64,000 nt of DNA from positions 297,375-361,374 of the forward strand of contig NZ_JBGOSE010000005.1 in the NCBI RefSeq assembly GCF_041538045.1, written 5' to 3'. The notes beneath the pieces were generated by a model. It saw only the letters and a program-made list of their open reading frames with translations, had not been told where the DNA came from and ran no database searches. The stretch is from Aliiglaciecola sp041538045 (lineage in GTDB: Bacteria; Pseudomonadota; Gammaproteobacteria; Enterobacterales; Alteromonadaceae). Position 1 is the first letter of the stretch, and each line of letters begins with the position of its first letter. Position numbers and translations under genes: made by a program. Positions 26,067 to 34,637 of this stretch are shown one piece after another.

Positions 26067-27221
26067 ATGAAATCTATTCTAGCTATAGTGATTGCCGGTT
26101 CGCTAAGCGTTTCTAACCCTGTTAATGCCAATGAGTTCAATGAGGCTATTGATTCGATTATGGAGCGGGCTATAAAGGATGGCACTCCTGGATGTAACTT
26201 AGGGGTTATCCATGAAGGCCACTTTATCCATAAAAAGGGGTATGGACTAAGCAACCTAGAACTTGAAACGCCTTTAGACGCTACACAAGTACACCGTATG
26301 GGGTCCGTATCAAAACAATTCACCGCCATGGCCGTATTATTATTAGCCGATGACGACAAAATAGCATTAGATGAAGATATCCGGACATATCTTCCATCCT
26401 TACCCGACTACGGTCATAAAATAACTATCAATAGTATGCTTGGGCACTTTTCTGGTATGGGTGATTATGATCTTATGGCTGCATCCTACGAGGGTGATAA
26501 AAGTGAAAAGGCCATAGAGTTAAAGTCAGTTGCTGGTGGACCATTTCGCTTAGGAAACGAAGACTACCTGACAATTCATGAGTTCTTTGATGTTGTACGC
26601 ACAGTCCCCCTTGCCTTAGAACCGGAAACAGAATTCCGTTATAGTAATTTGGCCTATTTTTTGTTGTCGATGTTAGTGGAAAAAGTTACTGGTCAGTCCC
26701 TTAGGCAGTATTCCCATGAGCGTATTTTTGTGCCCCTTGGTATGAATAACACCTTCTTTAGTGATGATCCTGTGGAGATAGTGAAAAATAGAGCCTATGG
26801 TTACAAGCAACGTGATGATGGAACTTATGTTACTGATATGACAAATTTATTTTGGGTAGGAGATGGAGGCTTACATACCAATTTAGATGATTTGTTGATA
26901 TGGAATAGTCACTTCTATTCCCCGAAGCTGGGTAAAAATCCTAAACAATTACTTGCGGATATGAACACAGCAAATAGCAAGTTTGAAGCCTTTGATGGGG
27001 TTTTGTATGCTAACGGTCAATTTGTTAGGGAAAAAGATGAGCTACTAGTCTTTTCTCACACTGGTGATTGGCTAGGAACTCATACCTTCTTTAGCCGAAT
27101 TCCGGACAAAGACCTTGCCATTGCTTGGATGTGCAACGATATCTCAAACCCCAAATTATTCGAAAGCGTGGAAGAAGTCCGGAGCTTAGTGATAAAACAG
27201 TTCTCAAATAAGGTTCAATAA
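26067..27221 (+). CDS. Secreted serine hydrolase (beta-lactamase class C / PBP4-like)
   Basis: 384 residues with a signal peptide (to about ANA, residue 22). The active-site motif S-x-x-K is SVSK at residues 80-83, and YSN in EFRYSNLAYFLL is the second motif. A clear KTG is not visible; HTGDWLGTHTFF is in the expected place, as in esterase-like members. It could be an esterase, peptidase or D-amino-acid hydrolase, so resistance to beta-lactams should not be assumed. The ribosome site is AGGCAGG upstream of the ATG. Confidence 0.8.
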   Translation: MKSILAIVIAGSLSVSNPVNANEFNEAIDSIMERAIKDGTPGCNLGVIHEGHFIHKKGYGLSNLELETPLDATQVHRMGSVSKQFTAMAVLLLADDDKIALDEDIRTYLPSLPDYGHKITINSMLGHFSGMGDYDLMAASYEGDKSEKAIELKSVAGGPFRLGNEDYLTIHEFFDVVRTVPLALEPETEFRYSNLAYFLLSMLVEKVTGQSLRQYSHERIFVPLGMNNTFFSDDPVEIVKNRAYGYKQRDDGTYVTDMTNLFWVGDGGLHTNLDDLLIWNSHFYSPKLGKNPKQLLADMNTANSKFEAFDGVLYANGQFVREKDELLVFSHTGDWLGTHTFFSRIPDKDLAIAWMCNDISNPKLFESVEEVRSLVIKQFSNKVQ

Positions 27222-27310
27222 TACAATCCTAATATTGGCCTTTATTCTGTAGACTGTATTTCATTTTCTCAGTTTATACAGCCTTGGTCAGCACTAACTT
27301 GTCAGTTAAT

Positions 27311-27336
27311 TTAATTGGCCCATTAGGCCTTTTTTA
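27311..27336. terminator. Possible weak terminator between convergent genes
   Basis: GGCC-CATTA-GGCC followed by TTTTTT, in the gap between the serine hydrolase and the minus-strand secreted protein. The stem is only 4-5 bases. Confidence 0.35.
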
Positions 27337-27954
27337 ATCTTGATAGCCCCACGGTGCAGCGGGTGTGTCTATTTCTTGGGTCAAATCGAAATCCACTCGA
27401 AACTCTCTTCCTTCGCGGATCAAACGATACGTAAATACCTCTGGATAGATATACATTTGCCAGATATTGGTGCTGGATTGGGGATTTCCGGCTTTTGCGA
27501 ATAACTCTTTAGAATATTGGTCTACAGGAAAGGATTGTACCTGTGACCAGCCTGCATCCTGAGTATGACCGCCGTACATGGTGGATTCTGAATAGGAACC
27601 ATCAGCATGGCGATGATCATGTTTTAGGGAAAGACCTGAACCAGTTTTAGTGATTATCCAAGTTCGTGACGCGTCATCGCCCACGTGAAACGGAATTTGC
27701 AACTGTTGCTCTGTACAACTTCTTACATGCATAACCAAAGGTTGCTCGGACATACTGCTTGGCCCTTGATTATCTATGGTCACTTTACCGGCAAAGGCTT
27801 TTCCGCACAGGGCTTTTATGCTTGCGAAAAAATTATCTTGGGTGGCAATCGATACTAACGGAGCGGGTTTAATGATTTGTTTTGCACTAACCATAGGTGC
27901 GCTGCAAAGCATTAGGCTGGCAAGTGTTAGAGGGGCTATGATTCGCTTTGTCAT
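27334..27954 (-). CDS. Secreted protein of unknown function
   Basis: 206 residues. The signal peptide has the core LTLASLMLCSAPMVSA and cleavage is likely before KQIIKPAP. The mature protein has two cysteines (in KALCGKAF and VRSCTEQQ) that could pair in the periplasm, a His-rich stretch HDHRHADGS, and an ordered C-terminus ending TPAAPWGYQD. No family signature was recognised with certainty. It is a single gene, convergent with the serine hydrolase and 92 bases beyond the zapE stop. Confidence 0.65.
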   Translation of the reverse strand: MTKRIIAPLTLASLMLCSAPMVSAKQIIKPAPLVSIATQDNFFASIKALCGKAFAGKVTIDNQGPSSMSEQPLVMHVRSCTEQQLQIPFHVGDDASRTWIITKTGSGLSLKHDHRHADGSYSESTMYGGHTQDAGWSQVQSFPVDQYSKELFAKAGNPQSSTNIWQMYIYPEVFTYRLIREGREFRVDFDLTQEIDTPAAPWGYQD

Positions 27955-28046
27955 TGTATTTCCTTTAATTAACGTCCATTTCTTTTCAGACTAACGCTAT
28001 CACATTAGTTTGTGCGTGCGCGGTCTCGTTACTAATTTAGTTGGCC

Positions 28047-29237
28047 TCAGCCTCGACTCATTTCTATTAGGCGACTATAGGTACGGCGGAATTCGAATTT
28101 GAGCGAACCTTCTAAATATAGTTCGGTAAGGGGCACCTCGGTGCTGACATACAACTTAACTCCTTGGTCATAAAGCTCGTCAATCAGGCTTATAAAGCGT
28201 CGCGCCATATCATCTTTAACAGCATAGGAGACAACGCGCTCCCCGGTACTTGCCGCCTGATTGTCACCTATCCCATCTTCGGTCCCTCTGGCTTTAATCC
28301 ATCCTCTTACTTTACCGCCAAGTTGAGGCACCTTGCTGACCATCACAGTATTGAATCTTGTGGCAATTTCCATGTAATCGAGTTGCGAGCGAGGCCCTTC
28401 ACACAAAGCATGAAAATCAAACCAGACTACTGAATCTGTAGCTGTTGTCTCTAAAGCGCGAACAACTGGAATCTGTCGATGGCAAATAGTGACACTGTTT
28501 TGGTTTATCTGCTCAGTTTGATTTGCCGCAACAATTTGGCTAAAGATGCCGGCAAAGTTCATCTTTGAGCTCAAACCAATATAATTTGATTTAGACGCAA
28601 CAGTGGAGATGTCCGTCAGTGATGGACTCATATGTAAGCGGTGATCTTGGACGCCGGCTAGATGAATGGACTGTGTTTGCTGCTGAAGTAGGGCGATACA
28701 AGGTAAAAACTTATGACGAGCTAAGCCATTTTCATATAAGCGTTCGATGGGAATATTTGAAGTGGCTACCAGTACCACTCCCTGCTCAAACAAGCTGGTA
28801 AATAAGCCTGCCAAAATCATTGCATCACCGATATCTGATACAAAAAATTCATCAAAACACAAAACGTGATATTCATTGGCAAGTTGTTGAGCTACTTTAA
28901 CTAACGGAACGGATTGCCCAGCATGCTCTTTCAAAGCCTGATGTATGCGCGCCATAAAACGGTGGAAATGAAGCCTCAATTTACCTTCTGTTGGCAAACA
29001 ATCGTAAAATAAATCCATTAAAAAGGTTTTACCGCGACCAACATCTCCCCAAAGATAAACACCTTTGGGTTTGCTCCCGCGGTTATTATTGTATGACCCT
29101 AGACTCTGAAACAACCGCTCTAGCTCATTTATCCCTTGGATTTGGGCAGGATCTGCCACAAGTTTCGTGCCTACAAGAGACTGATAACGAGTTTTGGGGG
29201 AGCTAACTGCCGATTTACAAGCTGTCCCGTCGGGCAT
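28047..29237 (-). CDS. zapE: Cell division ATPase ZapE (AFG1 family)
   Basis: 396 residues. Walker A is YLWGDVGRGKTFLMDLFYD, followed by RLHFHRFMARIH and the Walker B region HVLCFDEFFVSDIGDAM, all typical of AFG1-like ATPases. ZapE in E. coli binds FtsZ and is needed under low oxygen or heat. The start MPDGTACKS is the only ATG that leaves room for the N-terminal region. There is no ZapE partner nearby; in many bacteria it is near rplM-rpsI, which are absent here. Confidence 0.88.
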   Translation of the reverse strand: MPDGTACKSAVSSPKTRYQSLVGTKLVADPAQIQGINELERLFQSLGSYNNNRGSKPKGVYLWGDVGRGKTFLMDLFYDCLPTEGKLRLHFHRFMARIHQALKEHAGQSVPLVKVAQQLANEYHVLCFDEFFVSDIGDAMILAGLFTSLFEQGVVLVATSNIPIERLYENGLARHKFLPCIALLQQQTQSIHLAGVQDHRLHMSPSLTDISTVASKSNYIGLSSKMNFAGIFSQIVAANQTEQINQNSVTICHRQIPVVRALETTATDSVVWFDFHALCEGPRSQLDYMEIATRFNTVMVSKVPQLGGKVRGWIKARGTEDGIGDNQAASTGERVVSYAVKDDMARRFISLIDELYDQGVKLYVSTEVPLTELYLEGSLKFEFRRTYSRLIEMSRG

Positions 29238-29798
29238 AAAAACGTTTTCCTAAGTGGTAAGGGAGGAAAATACTCTACCTATTTTAATCCTGTAATCCAA
29301 GTTCGTGGAAATTAACCAATTTTCTGAATAGGGAGATAATGGGACTCCGGCATCGAATAAATGGGGTATTTTTTTGGGTAAAAATTACACAGCATGAAAA
29401 TGTTTCACATTTTTGTCTTTGTCCAGTTTTGTATTTAGCTTTAGGAGGTTAGCTAAAAATTAGCTGTAAACTCATCACAACCCAATTGCCTAGGATTAAC
29501 TTGCGCGCTGTTCAGCAATTTCATAATAGCTGCATTATTTTCATAAAGTTGATGCTATACAACTGTTTAGGAAAATTATTTGTTCAACAATGAGCATTAT
29601 CATTTTTCACATATTACTGCTTATAACCGATTTAAATTCGCCTTTGCTTTTCCCGTGTTACTGCAATTTATTCGGATCATTAAAACTGGCATTTACCTTG
29701 CTCATAAAACGATAAAGTAACGCTAATTAAAGGTAGGAATTGGCATAGTTCACTTCAACTCAACCTAGCGTCATATTTAAAGTAGTAGGAGAGTGATT
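29238..29798. other. Intergenic region of about 560 bases
   Basis: AT-rich with no credible gene on either strand. An AGGAGG at about 29443-29448 is not followed by a usable open frame. The last bases hold the ribosome site of the next gene. No strong hairpin or repeat was seen. Confidence 0.5.
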
Positions 29799-30326
29799 AT
29801 GAAAACAAATATTATCCAAGAGCGACACCCAAGCAAACTTGTTGGTGTGTACGAAAATGAAACTACAGCAAAAAAAGCTGCAGAAAAATTAATAAGTGAT
29901 GCTGAGCTTACAAACGATGAATTGGCAATTGTTTCCCCTAAAGATCGACACTTCGCAAGCAAGATAGAGCCGGAAACTAAGGCCGTTGGTAAAACCCTAC
30001 TAGCCTCTCATCTGATGTTGGGTTTGATAGGAATGGTCATTGGATTACTCGTTGCCTCATCTTTAATCATTGCCGGGATTCAGTTCGCCGTTTCTAGTCC
30101 AGTGATGCTAACTATTGCCACCGCAACCTTAGGAACTTTTATGGGGCTACTTGTTGCTGGTGCAATATCACTGCGTCCGGATCATGATTCAGTTGTAAAT
30201 GAGGCCAGAGATGCTTCAAGTTACAACAAATGGTCGGTGGTTGTTCACGCTAAAAACAAGCAACAGATTCAGCAGGCTAAGAAAGTTATCAAAAACTCCG
30301 CAGTAAGGTTCGCAGAAACCTTCTAA
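29799..30326 (+). CDS. Two-helix membrane protein of unknown function
   Basis: 175 residues. The soluble N-terminal part (about 1-65) begins with a VGVYENETTAKKAAEKL segment resembling the alpha-beta start of stress-protein 17M-like or DUF1269-like domains. Two hydrophobic helices follow (LMLGLIGMVIGLLVASSLIIAG and VMLTIATATLGTFMGLLVAG), then a soluble C-terminal part. The ATG at 29799 is preferred to GTG at 29793 because AGGAG lies 6 bases upstream. A stress-related membrane role is only a guess. Confidence 0.65.
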   Translation: MKTNIIQERHPSKLVGVYENETTAKKAAEKLISDAELTNDELAIVSPKDRHFASKIEPETKAVGKTLLASHLMLGLIGMVIGLLVASSLIIAGIQFAVSSPVMLTIATATLGTFMGLLVAGAISLRPDHDSVVNEARDASSYNKWSVVVHAKNKQQIQQAKKVIKNSAVRFAETF

Positions 30327-30420
30327 TTACGGGCTACATTGCTTTAAGACTAATGTAAATCAAAATTATTCAGCAAATTGAATAGCTATTTTGCCTAACA
30401 AAGTCGCTCTGCACTAATCT

Positions 30421-30445
30421 TTAAGGCAGGTTCATCCTGCCTTAA
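30421..30445. terminator. Hairpin between convergent genes
   Basis: TTAAGGCAGG and CCTGCCTTAA form a perfect 10-base stem with a 5-base loop. It can serve both the membrane-protein gene and rlmF, though the T-run is short. Confidence 0.6.
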
Positions 30446-30504
30446 ATTCTTAACTTAATTTCATTAATTTACGTTAACGCATGTTAGTTATTCGCTACTA
30501 ATAT

Positions 30505-30561
30505 GGCTTAAAACTTTGCAAACTTTGGCTTAAAACTTTGCAAACTTTGGCTTAAAATTGC
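30505..30561. repeat. 22-base tandem repeat overlapping the rlmF stop codon
   Basis: Units beginning GGCTTAAAACTTTGC start at 30505 and 30527, and a third, truncated and diverged copy starts at 30549 inside the last codons of rlmF (TAA at 30552-30554). Confidence 0.8.
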
Positions 30562-31454
30562 CAGGCAATAAAACGGCTTACTTTACTTCCTTGGTCCATG
30601 CCAATGGTTCTAACATCGTTAGCCTGTATTTGCTCTAATTGCCGATAAATGTCATTTAGGTGCTCTTTTTTGGAAACTAAACAAGTGAACCAACCAACCT
30701 GTTTTGCGTAAGCCTGGCTCTCCATAATCATTTTTTTTATAAATGCTGACTCTCCACCTTTGCACCATAACTCGTTGTGTTGTCCAGCAAAATTGAGATG
30801 GGTTTTGTTTGTTCGGGTAGGTCGAGATCCTGCTCCCTGCCTTTTTTGTTTATGCCGCCCAAGGTTGCGATTTTTTTGTTGATTTCCCGCTAAGGCTGCT
30901 TGCGCGTTAGCGTGAAAAGGTGGATTGCACATGGTGAAGGTAAAAGTATCATCAGCTTGAATCAAACCGTCAAATATACTTTGAGAGTTGTGTTGCTTGC
31001 GAATTGTGATCTGTGTTTGTAGATTACTGTTGTTGGCAATAATGCGTTTAGCAGATTGCAGAGAGTCGTCACTAATATCACTACCAACAAACTGCCATCC
31101 ATAGCTTTGACTACCAATAATAGGGTAAATCAGATTTGCCCCCACACCAATATCCAAGCCGCGAACATCACTTTCCTTAATATTTGGCGTCGCAATCAAG
31201 TCAGCAATATGATGAATATAATCAGCCCTTCCAGGGACCGGTGGGCACAAAAAGCCGTCAGGAATATCCCAACAAGCTACTTTGTAATGCTGTTTTAATA
31301 ACGCCTGATTGAGACACTTTACGGCATTGGCGTTGGCAAAATCAATGGTCGCCCGCCTACCCTGTTTTTTCACTACAAAGTTGCTAAGCTCAGGGACAGA
31401 TTTTACTAACTGATCAAAGTTATAACCGTTTTTATGGAGGTTTTTTGTGTGCAT
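30552..31454 (-). CDS. rlmF: 23S rRNA (adenine(1618)-N6)-methyltransferase RlmF
   Basis: Methylates A1618 of 23S rRNA using S-adenosylmethionine. The 300-residue protein has the RlmF N-terminus HTKNLHKNGYNFDQLV, the SAM loop GLDIGVGANLIYP, the N6-adenine catalytic motif NPPF in TMCNPPFHAN and the family region LWCKGGESAFIKKMI. A single gene, with its 3' end in a short tandem repeat. Confidence 0.93.
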   Translation of the reverse strand: MHTKNLHKNGYNFDQLVKSVPELSNFVVKKQGRRATIDFANANAVKCLNQALLKQHYKVACWDIPDGFLCPPVPGRADYIHHIADLIATPNIKESDVRGLDIGVGANLIYPIIGSQSYGWQFVGSDISDDSLQSAKRIIANNSNLQTQITIRKQHNSQSIFDGLIQADDTFTFTMCNPPFHANAQAALAGNQQKNRNLGRHKQKRQGAGSRPTRTNKTHLNFAGQHNELWCKGGESAFIKKMIMESQAYAKQVGWFTCLVSKKEHLNDIYRQLEQIQANDVRTIGMDQGSKVSRFIAWQF

Positions 31455-31898
31455 TGTATTTGCTTAACTCATTATTTAGGTAAAAACTAGCGATAGTCGG
31501 CTTGGTTGATCAATAAAGCAATTTTATCATGATATGCGAAGAACAACTGTGATTGTTGTTTGGGGTACGGCTATCCATCCTCATGTATCTCCCAAGTTTT
31601 ACTGGTAGCAATAGCCAGGAAATCAATGTTAGTTGTCAATTCCTTTGAAACTACATGACAATGTTTAGAAGCTCATTCTGCTGCTTATTGAGCTTACATT
31701 TCTTGGTAATAGACCAAAAAACCTAATGTCGCTAATTCACACACTCATTAACCAATATTCTTTAATCACTGTTCTTTGGAGGGGAAAGAATGGAAAGTGT
31801 TGCTTTAAATGAGCCTACTGAATCGTAAAAAGCGTACCTTTGAGTATTAATCTATAAAGCAGTATGCTTTATATCTGATTCTATAATGTTGGTGTCAA
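31455..31898. other. Intergenic region with a 12-codon leader-like ORF
   Basis: No full gene is visible in these 444 bases. A very short ORF at 31790-31828 (MESVALNEPTES) has a strong ribosome site, GGAGGGGAAAGA, just upstream of its ATG. An AACAAC/GTTGTT inverted repeat lies at 31543-31561. Confidence 0.35.
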
Positions 31899-32693
31899 AT
31901 GCGCTGGATTGTATTTCTTCTGTTATCGGTTATCACTATGTACTCGATTTTAGGTCGTGCTTATGGGGTTAATCTCGACCGTTTTGCGTTGGTAATTGGC
32001 AATCAAAATTACCAAGTAGCGCCTTTAAAAAATACCCTCAATGATGCGGAAGCTATTTCTGATGCTTTTTTCGAACTCGGTTTTCGAGTGACCACTTTAA
32101 CTGACGCGAATTCCTTAACGTTACAGCAGGGGATTAGCAGATTTTACCATGAAGTCAGCATGGCTGCTGGTAGTCAAAAGTTAGCTGTTGTTTATTATGC
32201 GGGGCATGCAATACAAATTAATCATGCGAATTACCTCATCCCTCTTAATATCAAGTTTGAAAGTGAACAGGAATTTGTTGATCAGTTGTATAATCTCTCC
32301 CATCTATTTGAACTGATGAAAAGTACGAATGAGTTACAAAATATTGTGATTTTAGATGCTTGTCGTAATAATCCATTTGGAGAAAGCGGTAGTGCTTTAG
32401 TGTCTCAAGGTCTAGCTCCAGTGAAAGCTCCGTCGGCTACGCTCATTGCCTTTGCCACTGAGCCTGGCGGCGTGGCTTTAGACGGTAAGAGTGATAATGG
32501 TGTATACACTAAACATTTGCTTAAATATATTTCTGAAAGTATTTCGATTGAAGAGGTTTTTAAGAAAGTGAGAGCTGGGGTGGCTAGGGAAACTCGCAAT
32601 CGACAAATCCCATGGGAACATTCCTCGTTGCTTGGTGAAGTCTACTTCAGTCCTCCCAAAAACAAGGAAGTCCCTAATATAGTGGTATTTTGA
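31899..32693 (+). CDS. Secreted caspase-family (C14) protein
   Basis: 264 residues. A signal peptide (IVFLLLSVITMYSILGRAYG) is followed by a caspase-like p20 domain: RFALVIGNQNYQVAPLKNTLNDA, then the catalytic His103 in VVYYAGHAIQ and Cys155 in VILDACRNNPF. The dyad is intact, so it should be an active cysteine peptidase of the metacaspase/paracaspase type in the periplasm or outside. It ends soon after the peptidase domain, with none of the usual C-terminal TPR or formylglycine-enzyme domains. It ends 8 bases from the convergent barrel gene. Confidence 0.8.
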   Translation: MRWIVFLLLSVITMYSILGRAYGVNLDRFALVIGNQNYQVAPLKNTLNDAEAISDAFFELGFRVTTLTDANSLTLQQGISRFYHEVSMAAGSQKLAVVYYAGHAIQINHANYLIPLNIKFESEQEFVDQLYNLSHLFELMKSTNELQNIVILDACRNNPFGESGSALVSQGLAPVKAPSATLIAFATEPGGVALDGKSDNGVYTKHLLKYISESISIEEVFKKVRAGVARETRNRQIPWEHSSLLGEVYFSPPKNKEVPNIVVF

Positions 32694-32700
32694 ATGGCTT

Positions 32701-33486
32701 TTAAAAAACGTAAGCTAGGCCCACGTGTAATGAAGTAAACGATTCATCAATGCCTTTAAATTCAACACCGTTATAATGGATATCTTGTTGGTAGTCATTA
32801 ATCTTAAAACGGGTTTGAAACAGCAAGTTGCTGGAAACCGGCATTGTCCAACTTAAGCTATAACTAAAACCTCGGGTGTCACCAGAGACAGCTCCGGTTA
32901 GATCATCAAATTCTAAGGTTTCTTCTTCTTCCTCTTCTTCATCAGTGTTTTCAGCAAAAACGTTGTTCGCAGTTAGGTCAGCAAAGGCCACAGATAAACT
33001 TAGGCTCCCCGCTTTTTCGAAGTGCCAATGATAACTTACGCCAACAAAAGGTCCTTTTTGTTTGTATCTTTCGTTGGTAATACTGAGATCCTCTTCTTCG
33101 TCTATATCTCGAGGGGTAAATTGGATGTTGGTATTGCCATATTTATAGCCGCCAAACAGCGTCCAATTTTTGGATATTCGATAACCTAATGTAATGTCTA
33201 GATCATCACGAGACGCTTTACCAGTATCCTCTTCTTCGGATATATCTGCATCGTTCAAGGTTGTTTGTAAGTTGGCAGACACTTGCCAGTCTTCGAAGGT
33301 CATGACCAAGGGAATATTGATACTGGGAAAGCTTATTTCATGATCCAGTTTTTCTGAAAACGAAAAGTTGCTGTATCCCAAAGAGGCACCAGTGACAAAT
33401 CGAATGTCTTTTATGGAAGGGCTTGCGAAGGTAACAGGTACGGTGCAAAACGTTAGAAACAATACCATTAAATAGCGACTGTTCAT
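32701..33486 (-). CDS. Outer-membrane beta-barrel protein of unknown function
   Basis: 261 residues. A signal peptide (LMVLFLTFCTVPVTFAS) precedes alternating amphipathic strands such as VTGASLGYSNFSF, LDITLGYRISKNWTLFGGYKYG and SLHVGLAYVF, ending with Phe, the outer-membrane assembly signal. Three acidic segments (ISEEEDTG, DIDEEEDLS and a DEEEEEEETLEFDD run) fall between strands and are probably external loops. The ATG at 33486 starts the signal peptide directly; the frame extends to 33519. Porin or Ca-binding roles are possible but not shown. Confidence 0.7.
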   Translation of the reverse strand: MNSRYLMVLFLTFCTVPVTFASPSIKDIRFVTGASLGYSNFSFSEKLDHEISFPSINIPLVMTFEDWQVSANLQTTLNDADISEEEDTGKASRDDLDITLGYRISKNWTLFGGYKYGNTNIQFTPRDIDEEEDLSITNERYKQKGPFVGVSYHWHFEKAGSLSLSVAFADLTANNVFAENTDEEEEEEETLEFDDLTGAVSGDTRGFSYSLSWTMPVSSNLLFQTRFKINDYQQDIHYNGVEFKGIDESFTSLHVGLAYVF

Positions 33487-33571
33487 TATTTGCTCTCTAA
33501 TTGTTATTTTTTTGTGCAATTAACTAAGACTAATAGTATTGTTAATACATAGCAAAAAATAGAGAAAAAAA

Positions 33572-33787
33572 ATGAATCCAAGCAAACGCTTAGCGTCCTA
33601 TCTATCGTTACTCTATATCGTTTTTAGTTTATGCCTTATCAGCGGGTGCCAGTCTACCGATGTTAGCGAAGCAGAGCCTGAATGCCGCAGCAGTGAGGAG
33701 CAGGAAAGCTGTGAGAGCGGTGATGATTCGGAAAGAGGCTATGATCCCTGCTTAGTGAATCAAAGTTTACCGGTCTGCAAACCTTAA
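33572..33787 (+). CDS. Small acidic lipoprotein of unknown function
   Basis: 71 residues. The signal peptide core YLSLLYIVFSLCLISGC ends in a lipobox with Cys26. The mature part is short, acidic and Cys-rich (ECRSSEEQESCESGDD; PCLVNQSLPVCKP). Its stop TAA abuts the next ATG (TAATG), so translation is probably coupled with the downstream membrane protein. It is divergent from the outer-membrane barrel gene. Not recognised. Confidence 0.6.
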   Translation: MNPSKRLASYLSLLYIVFSLCLISGCQSTDVSEAEPECRSSEEQESCESGDDSERGYDPCLVNQSLPVCKP

Positions 33788-34344
33788 TGGATCCACAAGA
33801 ACTAAAGCTGCAAATCGCCGAAGTGGCAGGAACATGGATTGCTGCACTTGCGGTGGTCATCGGTGGCATCTTTGGGGTTTTCCAATACTTGGAACACAAA
33901 GATGCAGTGCGTGTTGATCGCAGTATGGCATTTGTGGAGCGTTATCATAGTGATGGTTTGTTGATGCAAGCGCGACTAAAAATTACCGACTCCATGACAT
34001 TACATGTAGATGAAATCAATCAACTGTTAACGGATTCAAGCATCAAACCAGACAATATCGCTAACCGTTATAAAAATTTTATCAACAAACAGGTTGAAGA
34101 CGATGAATTGTCTGGGCCTCTAGATCAAATTTTTACTTTTTATGAGCAGATTATAATGTGCAGAGATCTTACCTTGTGTGATGATGCTGTCGCAGAACAG
34201 TTTTTTGATACCGATGGTCGAGCGTTTATTCGTGCATTTTACCCTTATATTTGCAATATTCGAGAAAAATGGAACAACCCTGACAAATTTGATCGTCTAC
34301 TCAATTTTTACGCGGGTAATGGCAAGACCATCTGTGAGTCTTGA
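33787..34344 (+). CDS. Membrane-anchored protein of unknown function
   Basis: 185 residues. One transmembrane helix near the N-terminus (WIAALAVVIGGIFGVFQYLE) is followed by an all-helical soluble region with three cysteines in the last third (IIMCRDLTLCDD and PYICNIREKW) and one at the C-terminus. The layout recalls DUF4760-type proteins, but the match is not certain. It overlaps the lipoprotein stop by one base and ends the accessory region. Confidence 0.65.
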   Translation: MDPQELKLQIAEVAGTWIAALAVVIGGIFGVFQYLEHKDAVRVDRSMAFVERYHSDGLLMQARLKITDSMTLHVDEINQLLTDSSIKPDNIANRYKNFINKQVEDDELSGPLDQIFTFYEQIIMCRDLTLCDDAVAEQFFDTDGRAFIRAFYPYICNIREKWNNPDKFDRLLNFYAGNGKTICES

Positions 34345-34593
34345 GCACCTCTTAAAGCTTTACCCATTATACTTCACTTCCTAAACTTCATTAGCACACT
34401 CCCAAAAAATATAAAATGTAGAGTTAATCGTGCTTACTATTATTCAAACGTTTAAGTTAAAACTATATAAAAAAGGATATTGGAATAGTGAAGAGAATAA
34501 AAACTATTCAAGTATAAATTCTTAGGGAGATTATATTACCCATAAAATTGAATTCAAAAAAGCATTTTTATTGTGGCGCTTTAGGTAAAAGTT

Positions 34594-34602
34594 TGCTGTA
34601 AT
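34594..34602 (+). promoter_or_regulatory. Possible extended -10 promoter of the msh operon
   Basis: TGCTGTAAT is an extended -10 element (TGn followed by a -10-like hexamer), 36 bases before the mshI ATG. No good -35 box is seen, which extended -10 promoters can do without. Confidence 0.35.
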
Positions 34603-34637
34603 AGATTGATAACACATAAAATATAAAAACGTGAGCT

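Noticed and set aside
26067..27221. Calling the serine hydrolase a beta-lactamase resistance gene
   Set aside because: The SxxK family fold includes esterases and peptidases, and no clear KTG motif is seen.
29586..29605. Fur-box-like ATGAGCATTATCATT stretch
   Set aside because: Imperfect and nearly 200 bases from the next start, in generally AT-rich DNA, with no iron-related gene nearby.
31543..31561. AACAAC/GTTGTT inverted repeat as operator or terminator
   Set aside because: Short, low complexity and without a nearby start or stop.
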